Below are positions 33,075 to 44,878 of a stretch of 64,000 bases of DNA, piece after piece (the first letter of the stretch is position 1; each line of letters starts with the position of its first letter). Origin of the DNA: Drosophila miranda (Eukaryota > Arthropoda > Insecta > Diptera > Drosophilidae); assembly GCF_003369915.1 (NCBI RefSeq), contig NW_022881625.1, positions 7,068,001 to 7,132,000 of the forward strand, in the 5' to 3' direction. The position numbers and the translations under genes were made by a program. The notes beneath the pieces are model-generated. The model saw only the letters and a list, made by a program, of their open reading frames with translations. It did not search any database and was not told the origin of the DNA.

Positions 33075-35133
33075 TCTGCTGTCTGCAAAGAGTCAAGTGA
33101 GAATGGGGAGGATGAGCTATCTCTATGTGGGCTTTCGTTAATCTTATCCAACCCACGCTGCGTATGAGTAACTTCTAATGCCGTTTCTATGAAAATGATG
33201 CCAGAACCCGCATTGTTAGAGCTCTGCTCTGGTCAATGGAGGGAGGTCTGACCCAACAGACGGTTTCTGTACAGACCTTGAAATGGCCGAAACAAAAGCA
33301 TGAGAGTGGACCGACCCCCGCAACAAACGGTATTTGACAACGCTTCATGCTACGATGATTTTCACACAAATGCCTGTCTGTCCATGGAGCTGGCCAGCAG
33401 CTGGAGGCAGAGCCACATCCGCAGCCGAAAGCTACCCCACAGGTTTCTCGAAAAATAAAAACCAAATCTTCGCTTTGGGGGCAATTAAAGAAAGCGACTT
33501 TAAGTGGTTTTTGTGGTACCCGAACTACAGACTTAATTTGCCCTCCCGTGTAGTTTAACGATCATAAAGAACAATCATAAAATAATCGACACATCAATAT
33601 GAATTAGCAATCAATTGGTTACGCTTTATGCTTTGAATACTGTTCCGAATGGAGCTTTAGATAAAGCCCTGGGCAGTGCTGAAATCTTGCGATTTATAGG
33701 CGGCTCTTTTCGTAAATTTCAAGGCGGCTTCTTCTGTGGGATCTGATCCCTCCAGCCGTCAGCTCAACGTCTTCTCCGCTCTTTTGTGTTCTGTTCTGTT
33801 CTGTTCCGTTCTGTCTGCTGTCTGCTTTGATGCTTGAAATGTGTGAGAAATCGGCTAATCACACAGACCTGGCTAATTTGAATATTCCCCCACTGATTGT
33901 TTATCAATAGCCTCTTTTGTAGGTAGCTCTTCGGCTAATGTTGCTTTAGTATGCAAACCAATTGAGGATTGTAAATGACGCCCCTGGGGTCAAAATTTGT
34001 CGTTGATAAGATAAACAGAATCGCACAATCACCTTCCTTAATTGGCCCTTTATTTGATATTTTCTTGTCTCCCATCTTAACCTCTTCCTTATTCTGGTAT
34101 TTGTTTTTCCACCTGAGTACGAGTATTTGCCCAAGCAATTGACAAACAACTTCAGTGTTTGTCCAAGCTGAAGCTCGACCCAAAGTCTTACTAAGACATC
34201 GGTTGACAGAATGGCGTAATATCACAATAATTAACAGAAAACTTAACAGCAAACGATTTCAAAAGTGAGCAACTCCTCTCTCAGTCGTATCTGACCCTAG
34301 CAATTAAGAGCACTACTTTCAGAAATATTGATGTAGTCAAGGTAATCTATACTTATTGCGAAAAGCTTCGGAAAACACAAATTGCCCTTAAACTCTTAAT
34401 CATTTGCTTCATCTACGGAAACCAGTCGAAATCACAGAGTATACGGAGTCTGGAGTGGAATTTTATTCCCCCTTCTCTTGGAGCTCACATATGTATATAC
34501 TATAACACTGGTAAAAAAAAAAAGTACTCGTATCATTCTGGAATTTGAGAATAAAGTGTGTCACAAAAGAAAGGGAGTCCAACGACATTATTACTAGTTT
34601 TAAAAGAAAAATAATAATGAGATTATCTTCATTCGCGATTCGAAAACTGTTTCGACTTCTCATTTTTTCTTTGAGTGAATTTATATTTATAAACCTTTCA
34701 GCCCTGTTCTTCTTTCTGTCTGTGGGAACATCTGAAATTTGGAGACTGAGAGAGCTGGAGCCTAGGAAATTGCCCAACAAAATTGGCTCTGAGTTGCACA
34801 GCGAATCCTCTACTAAAGTTCTTTGTGTTGGTGCAGCTGCAAAAGTGAAATCAGCAAATGACAACACTTCGGAAAGAGTAAGTAGAAGGGGGACAGACGT
34901 GATTAATGTAAAGTTTTTAACGCGATAAACTGAATATGTATATGTCCAGCTGCACAGGATCAGCCGCAATTCTCCGATCGTCTGTCAATAATTTATACTT
35001 ACATCAGATCGAGAGACCCTCTAGCTGCGTGGGAGGAGGAGAGCAGAGTAAACACTAAACTAAATTGCTTGTCCATAAAGTCTGTTTTTTGGCAAATTGT
35101 GCTTGGATTGTTTATCCAATTTATGGCATTATT
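33075..35133. other. painless upstream flank, copy I
   Basis: Non-coding. Frames at 33935-34252 (minus) and 34545-34928 (plus) stay open in all three copies, but the differences between copies mostly change the amino acid, which argues against constraint. Relative to copies II and III it lacks about 150 bp near 33556 and about 75 bp near 35000. Confidence 0.55.
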
Positions 35134-36083
35134 ATACCCGATACTCAAAATGAGTATTGGGGTATATTAGATTTGTGGTAAAAGTGGATGTGTGTAACGT
35201 CCAGAAGGAATCGTTTCCGACCCCATAAAGTATATATATTCTTGATCAGCATCAATAGCCGAGTCGATTGAGCCATGTCTGTCTTTCCGTCTGTCCGTCC
35301 GTCCGTCTGTCCGTCCCCTTCCGACCCCTTCAGCGCCTAGTGCTCAAAGACTATAAGAGCTATAGCAACGATGTTTTGGATCCAGACTTCTGTGATATGT
35401 CACTGCTACAAGAAAATTTCAAAACTTTGCCCCGCCCACTTCCGCTCCCACAAAGAGCGAAAATCTGTGGCATCCACAATTTCGACGATACGAGAAAACC
35501 AAAAACGAAGAATCGTAGAAGATGACTATATGTTCTAGAGTGCAAAATCTGAACCAGATCGTATAATTATTATAGCCAGAATCAAGAAAACAATTTCATT
35601 CTTTCTCGCTCTGTCTCTCTCTAACACACAGGTTTCATGGTCGGCTTTGCCAATTGCAAAATATGAGTTCAAGGATCTCAGAACCCATAAGAGCTAGAGC
35701 AACCAAATTTGGTATCCACACTCCTGTGATATCGGACCTTGACCGTTTTGTGTCAAAATTCGCCACACCCCCTTCCGCCCCCGCAAAGGACGAAAATCTA
35801 TTAAGAAAATCTAAAAAACTATTAAGGCTAGAGTAACCAAATTTGGTATCCGCACTTCTGTTAGATCTCACTATAAAACGTATATCTCAGAATTTCGCCC
35901 CACCCACTTCCGCCCCCACAAAGGACGAAAATCTGTTGCATCCACAATATTGCACATTCGAGAAAACTAAAACGCAGAATCATAGATAACGACCATATCT
36001 ATCAGATTGCTGAATCTGGTTTAGATCAGATAATTTTTATAGCCAAAAGGAACAAATCAATTTGCAGTGGCTACGCAGCGCCC
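35134..36083 (+). mobile_element. DINE-1 at amplicon end, copy I (3'-truncated)
   Basis: It starts ATACCCGATACTC after 'atggcattatt' and stops at 'cagcgcccga', lacking the last ~165 bp. The insertion site is identical to those at 43480 and 63971, so the insertion predates the amplification. Confidence 0.9.
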
Positions 36084-36277
36084 GATATATCGGTCCGTAT
36101 CGTATAGCAACAAAATATCTGTAAACGTTCTTCCTTCTTGATCGTCGTATTCGAATAAATGTGTGTTGGCATATCGAGTACATTGGTATTTCTTATAATA
36201 CTATCGATGAGTAAATACCAAAACCATACATGCCCCGGTGTTTAAAACATAAATAAAGAACACAAAATAAGACAAAG

Positions 36278-37543
36278 ATGTACATTAATTTGGGAGGTGT
36301 AAGAATTGACGGGGTGGACAGTGCCCTTGTTAATGTATTATGCGGGATATACTGGGACCATCTGCAAGGCCGGAAAGTGCAAAGCCCGAAAGCACAGGAA
36401 ATTGCCAACATGACGTTGTCGTTCGGTGGAGCCCAAGTTTGCGACATAAGTGCAGCAGGAGTGATTAATTTGTACTTTTTTTTCTGGACCATCAACGTAA
36501 GGGTAAGTAAATTAGTTACATTTATATTATATTCTTCTAATAATGTATTCCATTCAGCGGGGACGACGCACGCGAAGTATGCTGAGCCTGTTACTCTGGT
36601 GCAGAATATTTCTGTTCTGATGGTATCTCAGGATATTGAGGATATTGACAACAATATGAACGGTGATACGGAGGAATCGGCCACAACTCAGGATATTGAG
36701 GATATTGACAATATGGACGGTGATACGGAGGAGTAGGCCACAACTCAGGATATTGAGGATATTGACAACAATATGAACGGTCATACGGAGGAGTCGGCCA
36801 CAACTCACGATATTGAGGATATTGACAATATGCACGGTGATACGGAGGAGTCGGCCACAACTGAGGATATTGAGGATATTGACAACAATATGCACGGTCA
36901 TACGGAGGAGTCGGCCACAACTCACGATATTGAGGAGAATATTGACAACATTTCTGACAATATTCACAATATTTCTGATTATACAGTCAATGATATGGAG
37001 TGTACTATTTCTGATGAAATATATGATTCGTCTGAGCCAGTGCACCACGTGGAGGAGAAGCAGGAGCAGGAGGTTCGGGAGGATCCGGACTTAAGTAAGT
37101 AAATAAGTAAAATTTTAAAAAAATACATATAATAACTTCTTAATTCTCCAGACATGTTTACTGAAGACATTCTTAGTACTGAAAGTGGAAAGGACAATTT
37201 GAAAACACCGATTTCCCCTAAGGCTTCGCCCCCGTGCATGGCTGCAAGCGCAAACTATGCGGCAAAATGATTGGAAGGTTGAGCACCTTGGGAAACCACG
37301 TAATGAACCAACATTACACAGCAATAAGAGGTATGGTTTCAAGGAATTCGAAGACAATGCAAAAAATTGCTGCCGTTTTTAAGGAAAAAAAAAGTGACCA
37401 TGTTAAGACTATCAGAGGAAACTGGGGTGCCGGCCGAGTATTTGAGGGCGATAGTCATGTGCAGCGATGACTATAAAAAAATTGGGTGCCGCTTGTGGGC
37501 CGCCAAGACGGATGCAGAGAAGCTGAAGGACATCAACCAATAA
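36278..37543 (+). pseudogene. Gene X copy II: nonsense and frameshift mutations
   Basis: First exon (36278 to 36496 or 36502) encodes GGVRIDGVDSALVNVLCGIY and is rich in hydrophobics near its end; it stops at GTAAGG or GTAAGT. A good acceptor (CCATTCAG) lies at 36557, but joining there does not give the acidic frame; an AG at 36577 would. The acidic exon has five to six units; one TCG has become TAG at about 36735. The second intron is 37095-37151 (57 bp). The zinc-finger exon has the same one-base loss as copy I. The frame that ends DINQ stops at 37543. A disabled copy. Confidence 0.65.
36640..36945 (+). repeat. 57/60-bp coding repeat of gene X, copy II
   Basis: Units of the type gatattgaggatattgac..., ending ggagtcggccacaactca, differ by one codon (DNM versus DNNM) and by HTEE or GDTEE endings. 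The two forms alternate as a two-unit higher-order repeat. Copies I, II and III have about 3, 5 and 5 units. Confidence 0.9.
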
Positions 37544-37652
37544 CTGTTTCGATTTTTAATTTTAATATTTGATTTGGCTTGAGTAGACTGATCCAGAGAA
37601 GCTGAAGGACATCAACCAATAACTGTTTCGTTTTTTAATTTTAATATTTGAT

Positions 37653-37871
37653 TTGAGTAGAAAAACTCGCCTGTTATTCGTAAATGTAACGACTGAAAAT
37701 AAACTTATTGACAAAAAAGGGAGGAGTATTTATATTGTGTGGGCGCCTTTGGGCCAAGAAATCATCAAAGTTATTCACGTCGCACAGTTTGGGAAAAAAC
37801 TGGACTGGAGTGGAGTCGACTGGAGGGACTGCAATGACACTTGCCGGCTGGCGGCCTCTTGGAAATTTTAA
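37653..37871 (+). CDS. Short conserved frame after gene X, copy II
   Basis: Same 72-codon product as 30996-31214. No domain recognised and no evidence of expression. Confidence 0.3.
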   Translation: MSRKTRLLFVNVTTENKLIDKKGRSIYIVWAPLGQEIIKVIHVAQFGKKLDWSGVDWRDCNDTCRLAASWKF

Positions 37872-38715
37872 GCCTCGTTAAGCTTCAGGTCAACCGCCTG
37901 GCTGGTCTGCTTGAGCGCTCCATCGAATGGATTAACCTTCGCTCTGGATATACTGGATGCCCTTTTGGATTACAGGACTACCCTCTTTAGCGCCTTTGAA
38001 TGGATAAACAAAGTGCATGTCCTACATGGATTACAGCCGTATAGCGCATCATAAAAGGTAAGAAATCAAGCCACAAATTGAATGCCGAACACAGCAAATG
38101 CTTAACCCATGACACCACCAAAAGGGGGAGAGGGAGTAGAGGGGGATGAGTGCCCCCTATTAATCCTAAGTTCTTCCTGTGATCTTATGTAAATTTCTAC
38201 ACGGGGAACAGAGGACTCCAAAGAGACCTCTCGAGCAGCAATTCAATGTACAAATGACAGGTTGGCTGTGACACAAAACAGCAGCTTAAGGAAGATGTAA
38301 AGCCAAGCAAAAATATACCCCGCCCCCCCCCCCCCACCACCACTCTTCTTAACCCTTAACTCCTTAATCCCAGAATGGTAGCCAACATTACGGCCACACC
38401 AAGGAGTATGGTGGCATGGTATTTATCGCAAGTCCTATCCCAAACCAACAAAGCCGATCAACTATTGCAAGTCGCAGCTCTGCCCAGGGAAAGTACGTCA
38501 CCTGACCTGTGATTCGAAACACAACATCGAAGTGGGCCCTGAACTATCACTTGGAGCCGTTCAGAACTGGCTCTGGAAATCATTCAGTACGAATATCTGG
38601 AGAGAGCGGCACAACACAGAGAACGGCAGGAAATATCGAAAGCACAGGGAACATAAAAATACAAATACACAACAAAGCCCATGAACGAATATTTCCTCAC
38701 AGGTGCTGGAATAAG
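37872..38715. other. Non-coding amplicon DNA, copy II
   Basis: Matches copy I apart from small indels, including a longer C run near 38320-38334. No gene seen. The site that received the painless patch in copy I is here undisturbed at about 38576-38587. Confidence 0.5.
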
Positions 38716-39763
38716 ATGAATCCAACTATTAACAATCCACGTTCCCCATTCACCCGCTCGCGGGGTATTTTCGGATCCATGGGATCCTTCGTCTTTACCG
38801 ACCAGCAGCAGCAGCAGGTCCCCCCGAAGGTTCCGCCGACAAGAATGGACCCAATGCGATGCCCTTCCTAGGCCAAATCCACACCAGTCCTCTGCTGTCC
38901 CGCCCAATGGGTCCAATAGGTCACGCTCACCCCCCCACCTTCCCTCCGATGGGGGATTCAGATGGGTGAGCGGCAGCAGCCCAGACTCCCCTTCCCCAGG
39001 ACATAACTTACCCCCGGCTCCTCTGCAGATTCAATGCTGTGCCACAGATGGCTTCGATGGGACCACCGCCCGTGTTGAGCTCCCTCTGGACAGGCGGCGC
39101 TTCTCCGGACAGCCGCGGAGACTACTACGACGACCCCCACGAAGAGTACTCCGACTGCCGCTACGAGGGCGACTACGAGGGCGACTACTCGATCCCCACC
39201 GAGGAGGACCAAGAGGAGGAGTCGTGCTCCTGTCAGAGCCAGACCTGTCAGAGCCAGAGCGAGTTCAGCTCGATAGAGCGCACCGAGTCGGACTCGGAGT
39301 GGGAGGAGCTCTCTGACGGCCCTTCCCCAGGGTCTCCCCGCTGGAGTCCCTCGGCGCAGTCGTGCTCTCCACAATGCAGCCGGAGCACCGTCAGCGCATG
39401 GTGGCCTTGTACCACCTCGTCTTGGAGACCGCTGTGGTCAAGGTCGTGCTGCTGGTGCTGCAACTGCTGTGCTGCTCGGTGTTCTGGCTGGTCGAGAAGA
39501 CCGTGGGCTTCAACGAAACCGTCGGCTCGAAGCGCCACCGATTGTGGGACAGCAAGTTCAAGCTGCGCACCATCCAGCGCCAGTTGCTGTGGCGCATGGC
39601 CAATGCCCGGGGCGACGAGACGCTCGTCTTCTTTGCCGTGCTCATGACCACGCCCTGGCTGTTCTCCCTCAGCCTCCTGGGATTCATCCTGTCCCTGGCG
39701 GCGCTCCTGAAGAAGACCGTCGAGCAGCTGGTGTTCCAGATACGCCTGCACCTCGTGCTCTAG
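38716..39763 (+). pseudogene. Gene Z copy II: acidic and two-helix membrane protein
   Basis: The first exon (38716-38965) has an indel near the Gln run and stops early. Intron donor GTGAGC at 38966; acceptor at 39028 or 39047. From 39048 an acidic frame (GDYYDDPHEEYSDC, PTEEDQEEESCSC, TESDSEWEEL) runs to about 39340. A second frame from the ATG at 39374 to 39763 gives 129 residues with two hydrophobic segments (about residues 16-38 and 82-112) separated by a basic stretch. The two frames do not match without an intron or an indel. Function unknown; probably a membrane protein. Confidence 0.55.
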
Positions 39764-40082
39764 GGGCAGCCATCGAGCAGAAAGCAGCAAGCAGTATCCA
39801 ATCACACACTGACAGAAGACACGGCCACACGCCCGACACTCCACCCCTCCCCTCAGAGATGTTTGCACTTCCATTTGGGCATCTATTTTCGTTGATGCTG
39901 GCATCGCAATACACGGAATCGTCTCTCCGTTTTTGGCCGCAATGAAAATAGATACCGAAATATTCGAAATTCAAAGTCAGTTCCCACGAGAGAGAGCGAG
40001 ACAGGCCTTCTTCTTTTGGTTTACGGCCTTTCTTTCTTCTGCCCTTGGCATCGCCCACTCCACTCTCTTTATTTGGAGCGGC
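39764..40082. other. Gene Z 3' flank, copy II
   Basis: Non-coding. It matches copy III until 40075, where copy II jumps into painless, deleting the painless channel half. Confidence 0.55.
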
Positions 40083-41153
40083 GCTGGTGGTCACAGAAGT
40101 CGTCCAGCGGCTGCTCACCCAGGCGACTGATAACCGCGTTCAGCAGCTTGGAATGCGATGTCAGCCTCAGCTGCGGATGCTTCAACAGCTTCTCTAGCGC
40201 CCTGTGGTTGCCCCAGATTACGGCCAACTCCACGGGGCTGATGTCGCTCAATTTTGAGGATTAATGTTGATGCCCGTCTCGAGGATGGCCTCAAAGGCTC
40301 GCTGCTTGCCCCGCTTGATACTCTCCGCCAGCAGGGACTGATACTCCACCTGGTTGGCATTGCATTGGTTGTCTGCGTTTCCGCTGACGTTCTGGTGGTA
40401 CTCCGCGAACTGTTGCTCGATCTGGTTCTCGTCTCCGTCCCGCAGCGTGCGGAGGAGTCGCTCGCAGTCGATCTCTGCTCCGGCCTCGCGCATCTCCGGC
40501 AACGGCAGTTCCATTTATGTACCGGTCCTTTTTTTGCATATTGGTACCACGGCATGTGATACTCATCCATGTAAATGGAAAATTCTGAGTCGCTTAGTTT
40601 CTGTAAATTTACAGTCATGTTAATGCGTCCATTCATTATGTTTCCTTGCATTTTCAGTTCTTCCAATGCGACCGTTACCAGGGCCTGTACCTTTGTGCAA
40701 TTCATTGCTCGCTTGAAGGCGACCAATATCGTTGACCAGATCATCGTTACCGACGATACCTGGAGGAAGAAAAGTCTGATACACCTGCTCCAATGTAATT
40801 GCCACAATCCCTCAGCATCTGGCGTACCTGCCCGTTCCGATAGCTGTCAATGTCCAACTGTGGTTGTTTCAGGAAAAGTCGGATCAGCTCCAGCTTAGTG
40901 CCTGCCTCAATCTTTCTATTCTTCAGCACATGGTGGAGGGGCGTGAACTCGCCCTGATCCACCAAATTCGGAGAGGCTCCGTAGTCGAGCAGCAGCTGAA
41001 TGCAGGAGCCAACCTGAGAGGCATTCGATCGTCCTGGCGATTGGCCTGGGCACCGCTGTCCAGGGCAGTGTGGAATTCCCGTATGTCCCGATTAGCGAGG
41101 GCTGCGCTCAACTGGCCCTGCGGATCGATGAAACCGCAGTTGTTAGAGCTCAT
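40083..41153 (-). pseudogene. pain: painless copy II: ankyrin part with a foreign insert
   Basis: It starts at 41153 (MSSNNCGFIDPQ). It has the shared internal deletion, then EYGASPN-like and FTPLHHVL ankyrin sequence to VRQMLR, then a 297-bp insert of gene Y. It resumes at ELPLPEMREAGAEIDCERLL through QQFAEYHQNVSG. A one-base loss follows before ISPVELAVIWGNHRALEKLL, and it ends at FCDHQR. The transmembrane and pore regions are absent. Confidence 0.88.
40513..40809 (-). other. 297-bp gene Y patch inside painless copy II
   Basis: Matches 46125-46421 over 297 bp with one difference seen by eye (gcgaccg against gcgtccg). It includes most of gene Y's intron. It replaces 11 bp (ggatacttatc in copy I). 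Shared bases at the joins: ttcc on the left and atc on the right. No target duplication or transposon end is present. Confidence 0.9.
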
Positions 41154-43479
41154 TCTGCTGTCTGCAAAGAGTCAAGTGAGAATGGGGAGGATGAGCTATC
41201 TCTATGTGGGCTTTCGTTAATCTTATCCAACCCACGCTGCGTATGAGTAACTTCTAATGCCGTTTCTATGAAAATGATGCCAGAACCCGCATTGTTAGAG
41301 CTCTGCTCTGGTCAATGGAGGGAGGTCTGACCCAACAGACGGTTTCTGTACAGACCTTGAAATGGCCGAAACAAAAGCATGAGAGTGGACCGACCCCCGC
41401 AACAAACGGTATTTGACAACGCTTCATGCTACGATGATTTTCACACAAATGACTGTCTGTCCATGGAGCTGGCCAGCAGCTGGAAGCAGAGCCACAGTCA
41501 GAGCCACAGTCACAGCCACATCCGCAGCCGAAAGCTACCCCACAGGTTTCTCGAAAAATAAAAGCCAAATCTTCGATTTGGGGGCAATTAAAGAAAGCGT
41601 CTTTAAGTGGTTTTTGTGGTACCCGAACTACAGACTTAATTTGCCCTCCCGTGTAGTTATTAAATTATAAAAATCCAACTGAAGACAAGGTAAGACAAGG
41701 CCTGAGAAGTACTCAGGGAGTGGCTTGATTGTTTAAAGTGATCTACAAATTTGAATCAAGTTTGGTGTTCGATCTCGCTCGCCTTTTGGTATATCAAAAT
41801 TTAACGATCATAAAGAATAATCATAAAATAATCGACACATCAATATGAATAAGCAATCAATTGGTTACGCTTTATGCTTTGAATACTGTTCCGAATGGAG
41901 CTTTAGATAAAGCCCTGGGCAGTGCTGAAATCTTGCGATTTATAGGCGGCTCTTTTCGTAAATTTCAAGGCGGCTTCTTCTGTGGGATCTGATCCCTCCA
42001 GCCGTCAGCTCAACGTCTTCTCCGCTCTGTTGTGTTCTGTTCTGTTCTGTTCCGTTCTGCTGTCTGCTTTGATGCTTGAAATGTGTGAGAAATCGGCTAA
42101 TCACACATGAGACCTGGCTTATTTGAATATTCCCCCACTGATTGTTTATCAATAGCCTACGAATTGGGAATCAGGAAACATCGTCTTCTCTTTTGTAGGT
42201 AGCTCTTCGGCTAATGTTGCTTTAGTATGCAAACAAATTGAGGATTGTGAATGACGCCCCTGGGGTCAAAATTTGTCGTTGATAAGATAAACAGAATCGC
42301 ACAATCACCTTCATTAATTGGCCCTTTATTTGATATTTTCTTGTCTCCCATCTTAACCTCTTCCCCATTCTGGTATTTGTTTTTCCACCTGAGTACGAGT
42401 ATTTGCCCAAGCAATTGACAAACAACTTCATTGTTTGTCCAAGCTGAAGCTCGACCCAAAGTCTTACTAAGACATCGGTTGACAGAATGGCGTAATATCA
42501 CAATAATTAACAGAAAACTTAACAGCAAACGATTTCAAAAGTTAGCAACTCCTCTCTCAGTCGCATCTGACCCTAGCAATTAAGAGCACTACTCTCAGAA
42601 ATATTGATGTAGTCAAGGTAATCTATACTTATTGCGAAAAGCTTCGGAAAACACAAATTGCCCTTAAACTCTTAAACATTTGCTTCATCTACGGAAACCA
42701 GTCGAAATCACAGAGTATACGGAGTCCGGAGTGGAATTTTATTCCCCCTTCTCTTGGAGCTCACATATGTATATACTATAACACTGGTAAAAAAAAAATT
42801 CCCGTATCATTCTGGAATTTGAGAATAAAGTGTGTCACAAAGGAAAGGGAGTCCAACGACATTATTACTAGTTTTAAAAGAAAAATAATAATGAGATTAT
42901 CTTCATTCGCGATTCGAAAACTGTTTCGACTTCTCATTTTTTCTTTGAGTGAATTTATATTTATAAACCTTTCAGCCCTGTTCTTCTTTCTGTCTATGGG
43001 AACATCTGGAATTTGGAGACTGAGAGAGCTGGAGCCTAGGAAATTGCCCAACAAAATTGGCTCTGAGCTGCACACCGAATCCTCTACTAAAGTTCTTTGT
43101 GTTGGTGCAGCTGCAAAAGTGAAATCAGCAAATGACAACTTTTCGGAAAGAGTAAGTAGAAGGGGGACAGACGTGATTAATGTAAAGTTTTTAGCGCGAT
43201 AAACTGAATATGTATATGTCCAGCTGCACAGGATCAGCCGCGTTTCTCCGATCGTCTGTCAATAATTTATACTATATACGTACTGTCTTACACTGCTATA
43301 ACATTCTCACGTGATATTTTACCATACCCTTCCCGAATACGTTATGTGATCAGATCGAGAGACCCTCTAGCTGCGTGGGAGGAGGAGAGCAGAGTAAACA
43401 CTAAACTAAATTGCTTGTCCATAAAGTCTGTTTTTTGGCAAACTGTGCTTGGATTGTTTATCCAATTTATGGCATTATT
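41154..43479. other. painless upstream flank, copy II
   Basis: Non-coding. It includes the short 'cagagccacagt' repeat near 41488-41520 that copy I lacks, a TTCTG/TTCCG run near 42034-42058, and an 85-bp block near 43260-43345 shared with copy III only. Confidence 0.55.
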
Positions 43480-44556
43480 ATACCCAATACTCAAAATGAG
43501 TATTGGGGTATATTAGATTTGTGGTAAAAGTGGATGTGTGTAACGTCCAGAAGGAATCGTTTCCGCCCCCATAAAGTATATATATTCTTGATCAGCATCA
43601 ATAGCCGAGTCAATTGAGCCATGTCTGTCTGTCCGTCTGTCCGTCCGTCCGTCTGTCCGTCCGTCCGTCTGTCCGTCCCCTTCAGCGCCTAGTGCTCAAA
43701 GACTATAAGAGCTATAGCAACGATGTTTTGGATCCAGACTTCTGTGATATGTCACTCCTACAAGAAAATTTAAAAACTTCGCCCCGCCCACTTCCGCTCC
43801 CACAAAGGACGAAAATCTGTGGCATCCACAATTTTAAAGATACGATAAAACCAAAAACGCAGAATCGTAGCGGATGACTATAGCCAGAATCAAGAAAACA
43901 ATTTCATTCTTTCTCGCTCTGTCTCTCTCTAACACACAGGTTTCATGGTCGGTTTTGCCAATTGCAAAATATGAGTTCAAGGATCTCAGAACCCATAAGA
44001 GCTAGAGCAACCAAATTTGGTATCCACACTCCTGTGATATCGGACCTTGACCGTTTTGTGTCAAAATTCGCCACACGCCCTTCCGCCCCCGCAAAGGACG
44101 AAAATCTGGGGCATTCACAAATCTCAGAGACTATTAAGGCTAGAGTAACCAAATTCGGTATCCGCACTTCTGTAAGATCTCACTATAAAACGTATATCTC
44201 AGAATTTCGCCCCACCCCCTTCCGCCCCCACAAAGAACGAAAATCTGTTGCATCCACAATATTGCACATTCGAGAAAACTAAAAACGCAGAATCATAGAT
44301 AACGACCATATCTATCAGATTGCTGAATCTGGATCAGATCAGATAATTTTTATAGCCAAAAGGAACAAATCAATTTGCAGTGGCTACGCAGCTCCCGACG
44401 TCACGATCATACTGATTTTCTGTCTCTCTCGCACGAACTCTTTGTCGTGTCGTTTAATATTAGCGGCGTCTGCCGGAGGAGAGCCATACTGACTTAGTAT
44501 CGGGTATAACTGTAGAGTTGCGGTGTCCGCAGCAGCTCACAACGTTCCCCCTCGTT
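43480..44556 (+). mobile_element. DINE-1 at amplicon end, copy II
   Basis: ATACCCAATACTC to CTCGTT, 1,077 bp, with both ends and a long TCTG/TCCG tract. Same insertion site as in copies I and III. Confidence 0.92.
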
Positions 44557-44878
44557 TTAATAATAATAACAATAATAATAATAATAATAATTTGTTTTTT
44601 AGAATGTAGAATGTAGAATATTTTCAGCCTCTACAAGATTTTCAGCTGTAGAATGTAGAATATTTTCAGCCTGTACAAGATATTCAGCTGTAGAAGCCTG
44701 TACAAGATTTTCAGCTGTAGAATGTAGAATATTTCAGCCTGTACAAGATTTTCAGCTGTAGAAGCCTGTACAAAATTTTTAGCTGTACTGTTCAATTTAT
44801 GTTTGTTGTTTGATTGATTTTTGAATTGATTGTTTTTGTTTGATTGATTTTGTTGTTCTGAAGGCTTGATCCACCGGT
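44557..44878. repeat. AAT microsatellite and 'cctgtacaagattttcagctg' minisatellite
   Basis: An (AAT)n run at about 44559-44591 is followed by several copies of a ~20-bp core, gtacaagattttcagctgta, spaced by gaatgtagaatattttcagcc or gaagcc. It then becomes T/G-rich (tttgttgtttgattgattt). It lies between the 3' end of one DINE-1 and a reversed DINE-1 fragment. Confidence 0.8.

Larger units (their letters stand above)
30023..36083 (+). repeat. Amplicon copy I
   Basis: Same gene order and orientation as 36221-44556 and 55570-64000. Its 5' end is missing (replaced by the R1-like element). It has lost gene Z's membrane region and painless downstream of the ankyrin part, and carries a 172-bp painless patch. 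It ends in a DINE-1 at the same site as the other copies. Confidence 0.9.
36221..44556 (+). repeat. Amplicon copy II
   Basis: Begins 'aaccatacatgccccg', like copy III at 55570. Contains gene X with first exon, the downstream short frame, gene Z with membrane region, a partial painless with a gene Y insert, and the end DINE-1. The 137 bp between copy I and this copy are unassigned. Confidence 0.9.

Noticed and set aside
33935..34252. 105-codon minus-strand frame with a signal-like N-terminus in all three amplicons
   Set aside because: Differences between copies fall almost entirely on amino-acid-changing positions and no promoter or homologue was recognised, so conservation is by recent duplication only.
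34545..34928. 127-codon plus-strand frame in all three amplicons
   Set aside because: Same reasoning: the few differences mostly change residues, and an antisense frame is equally open.
35268..35330. TCTG/TCCG tandem run as a possible CRISPR-like or satellite array
   Set aside because: It is the normal internal tetranucleotide tract of DINE-1 and occurs in each copy with the 5' half.
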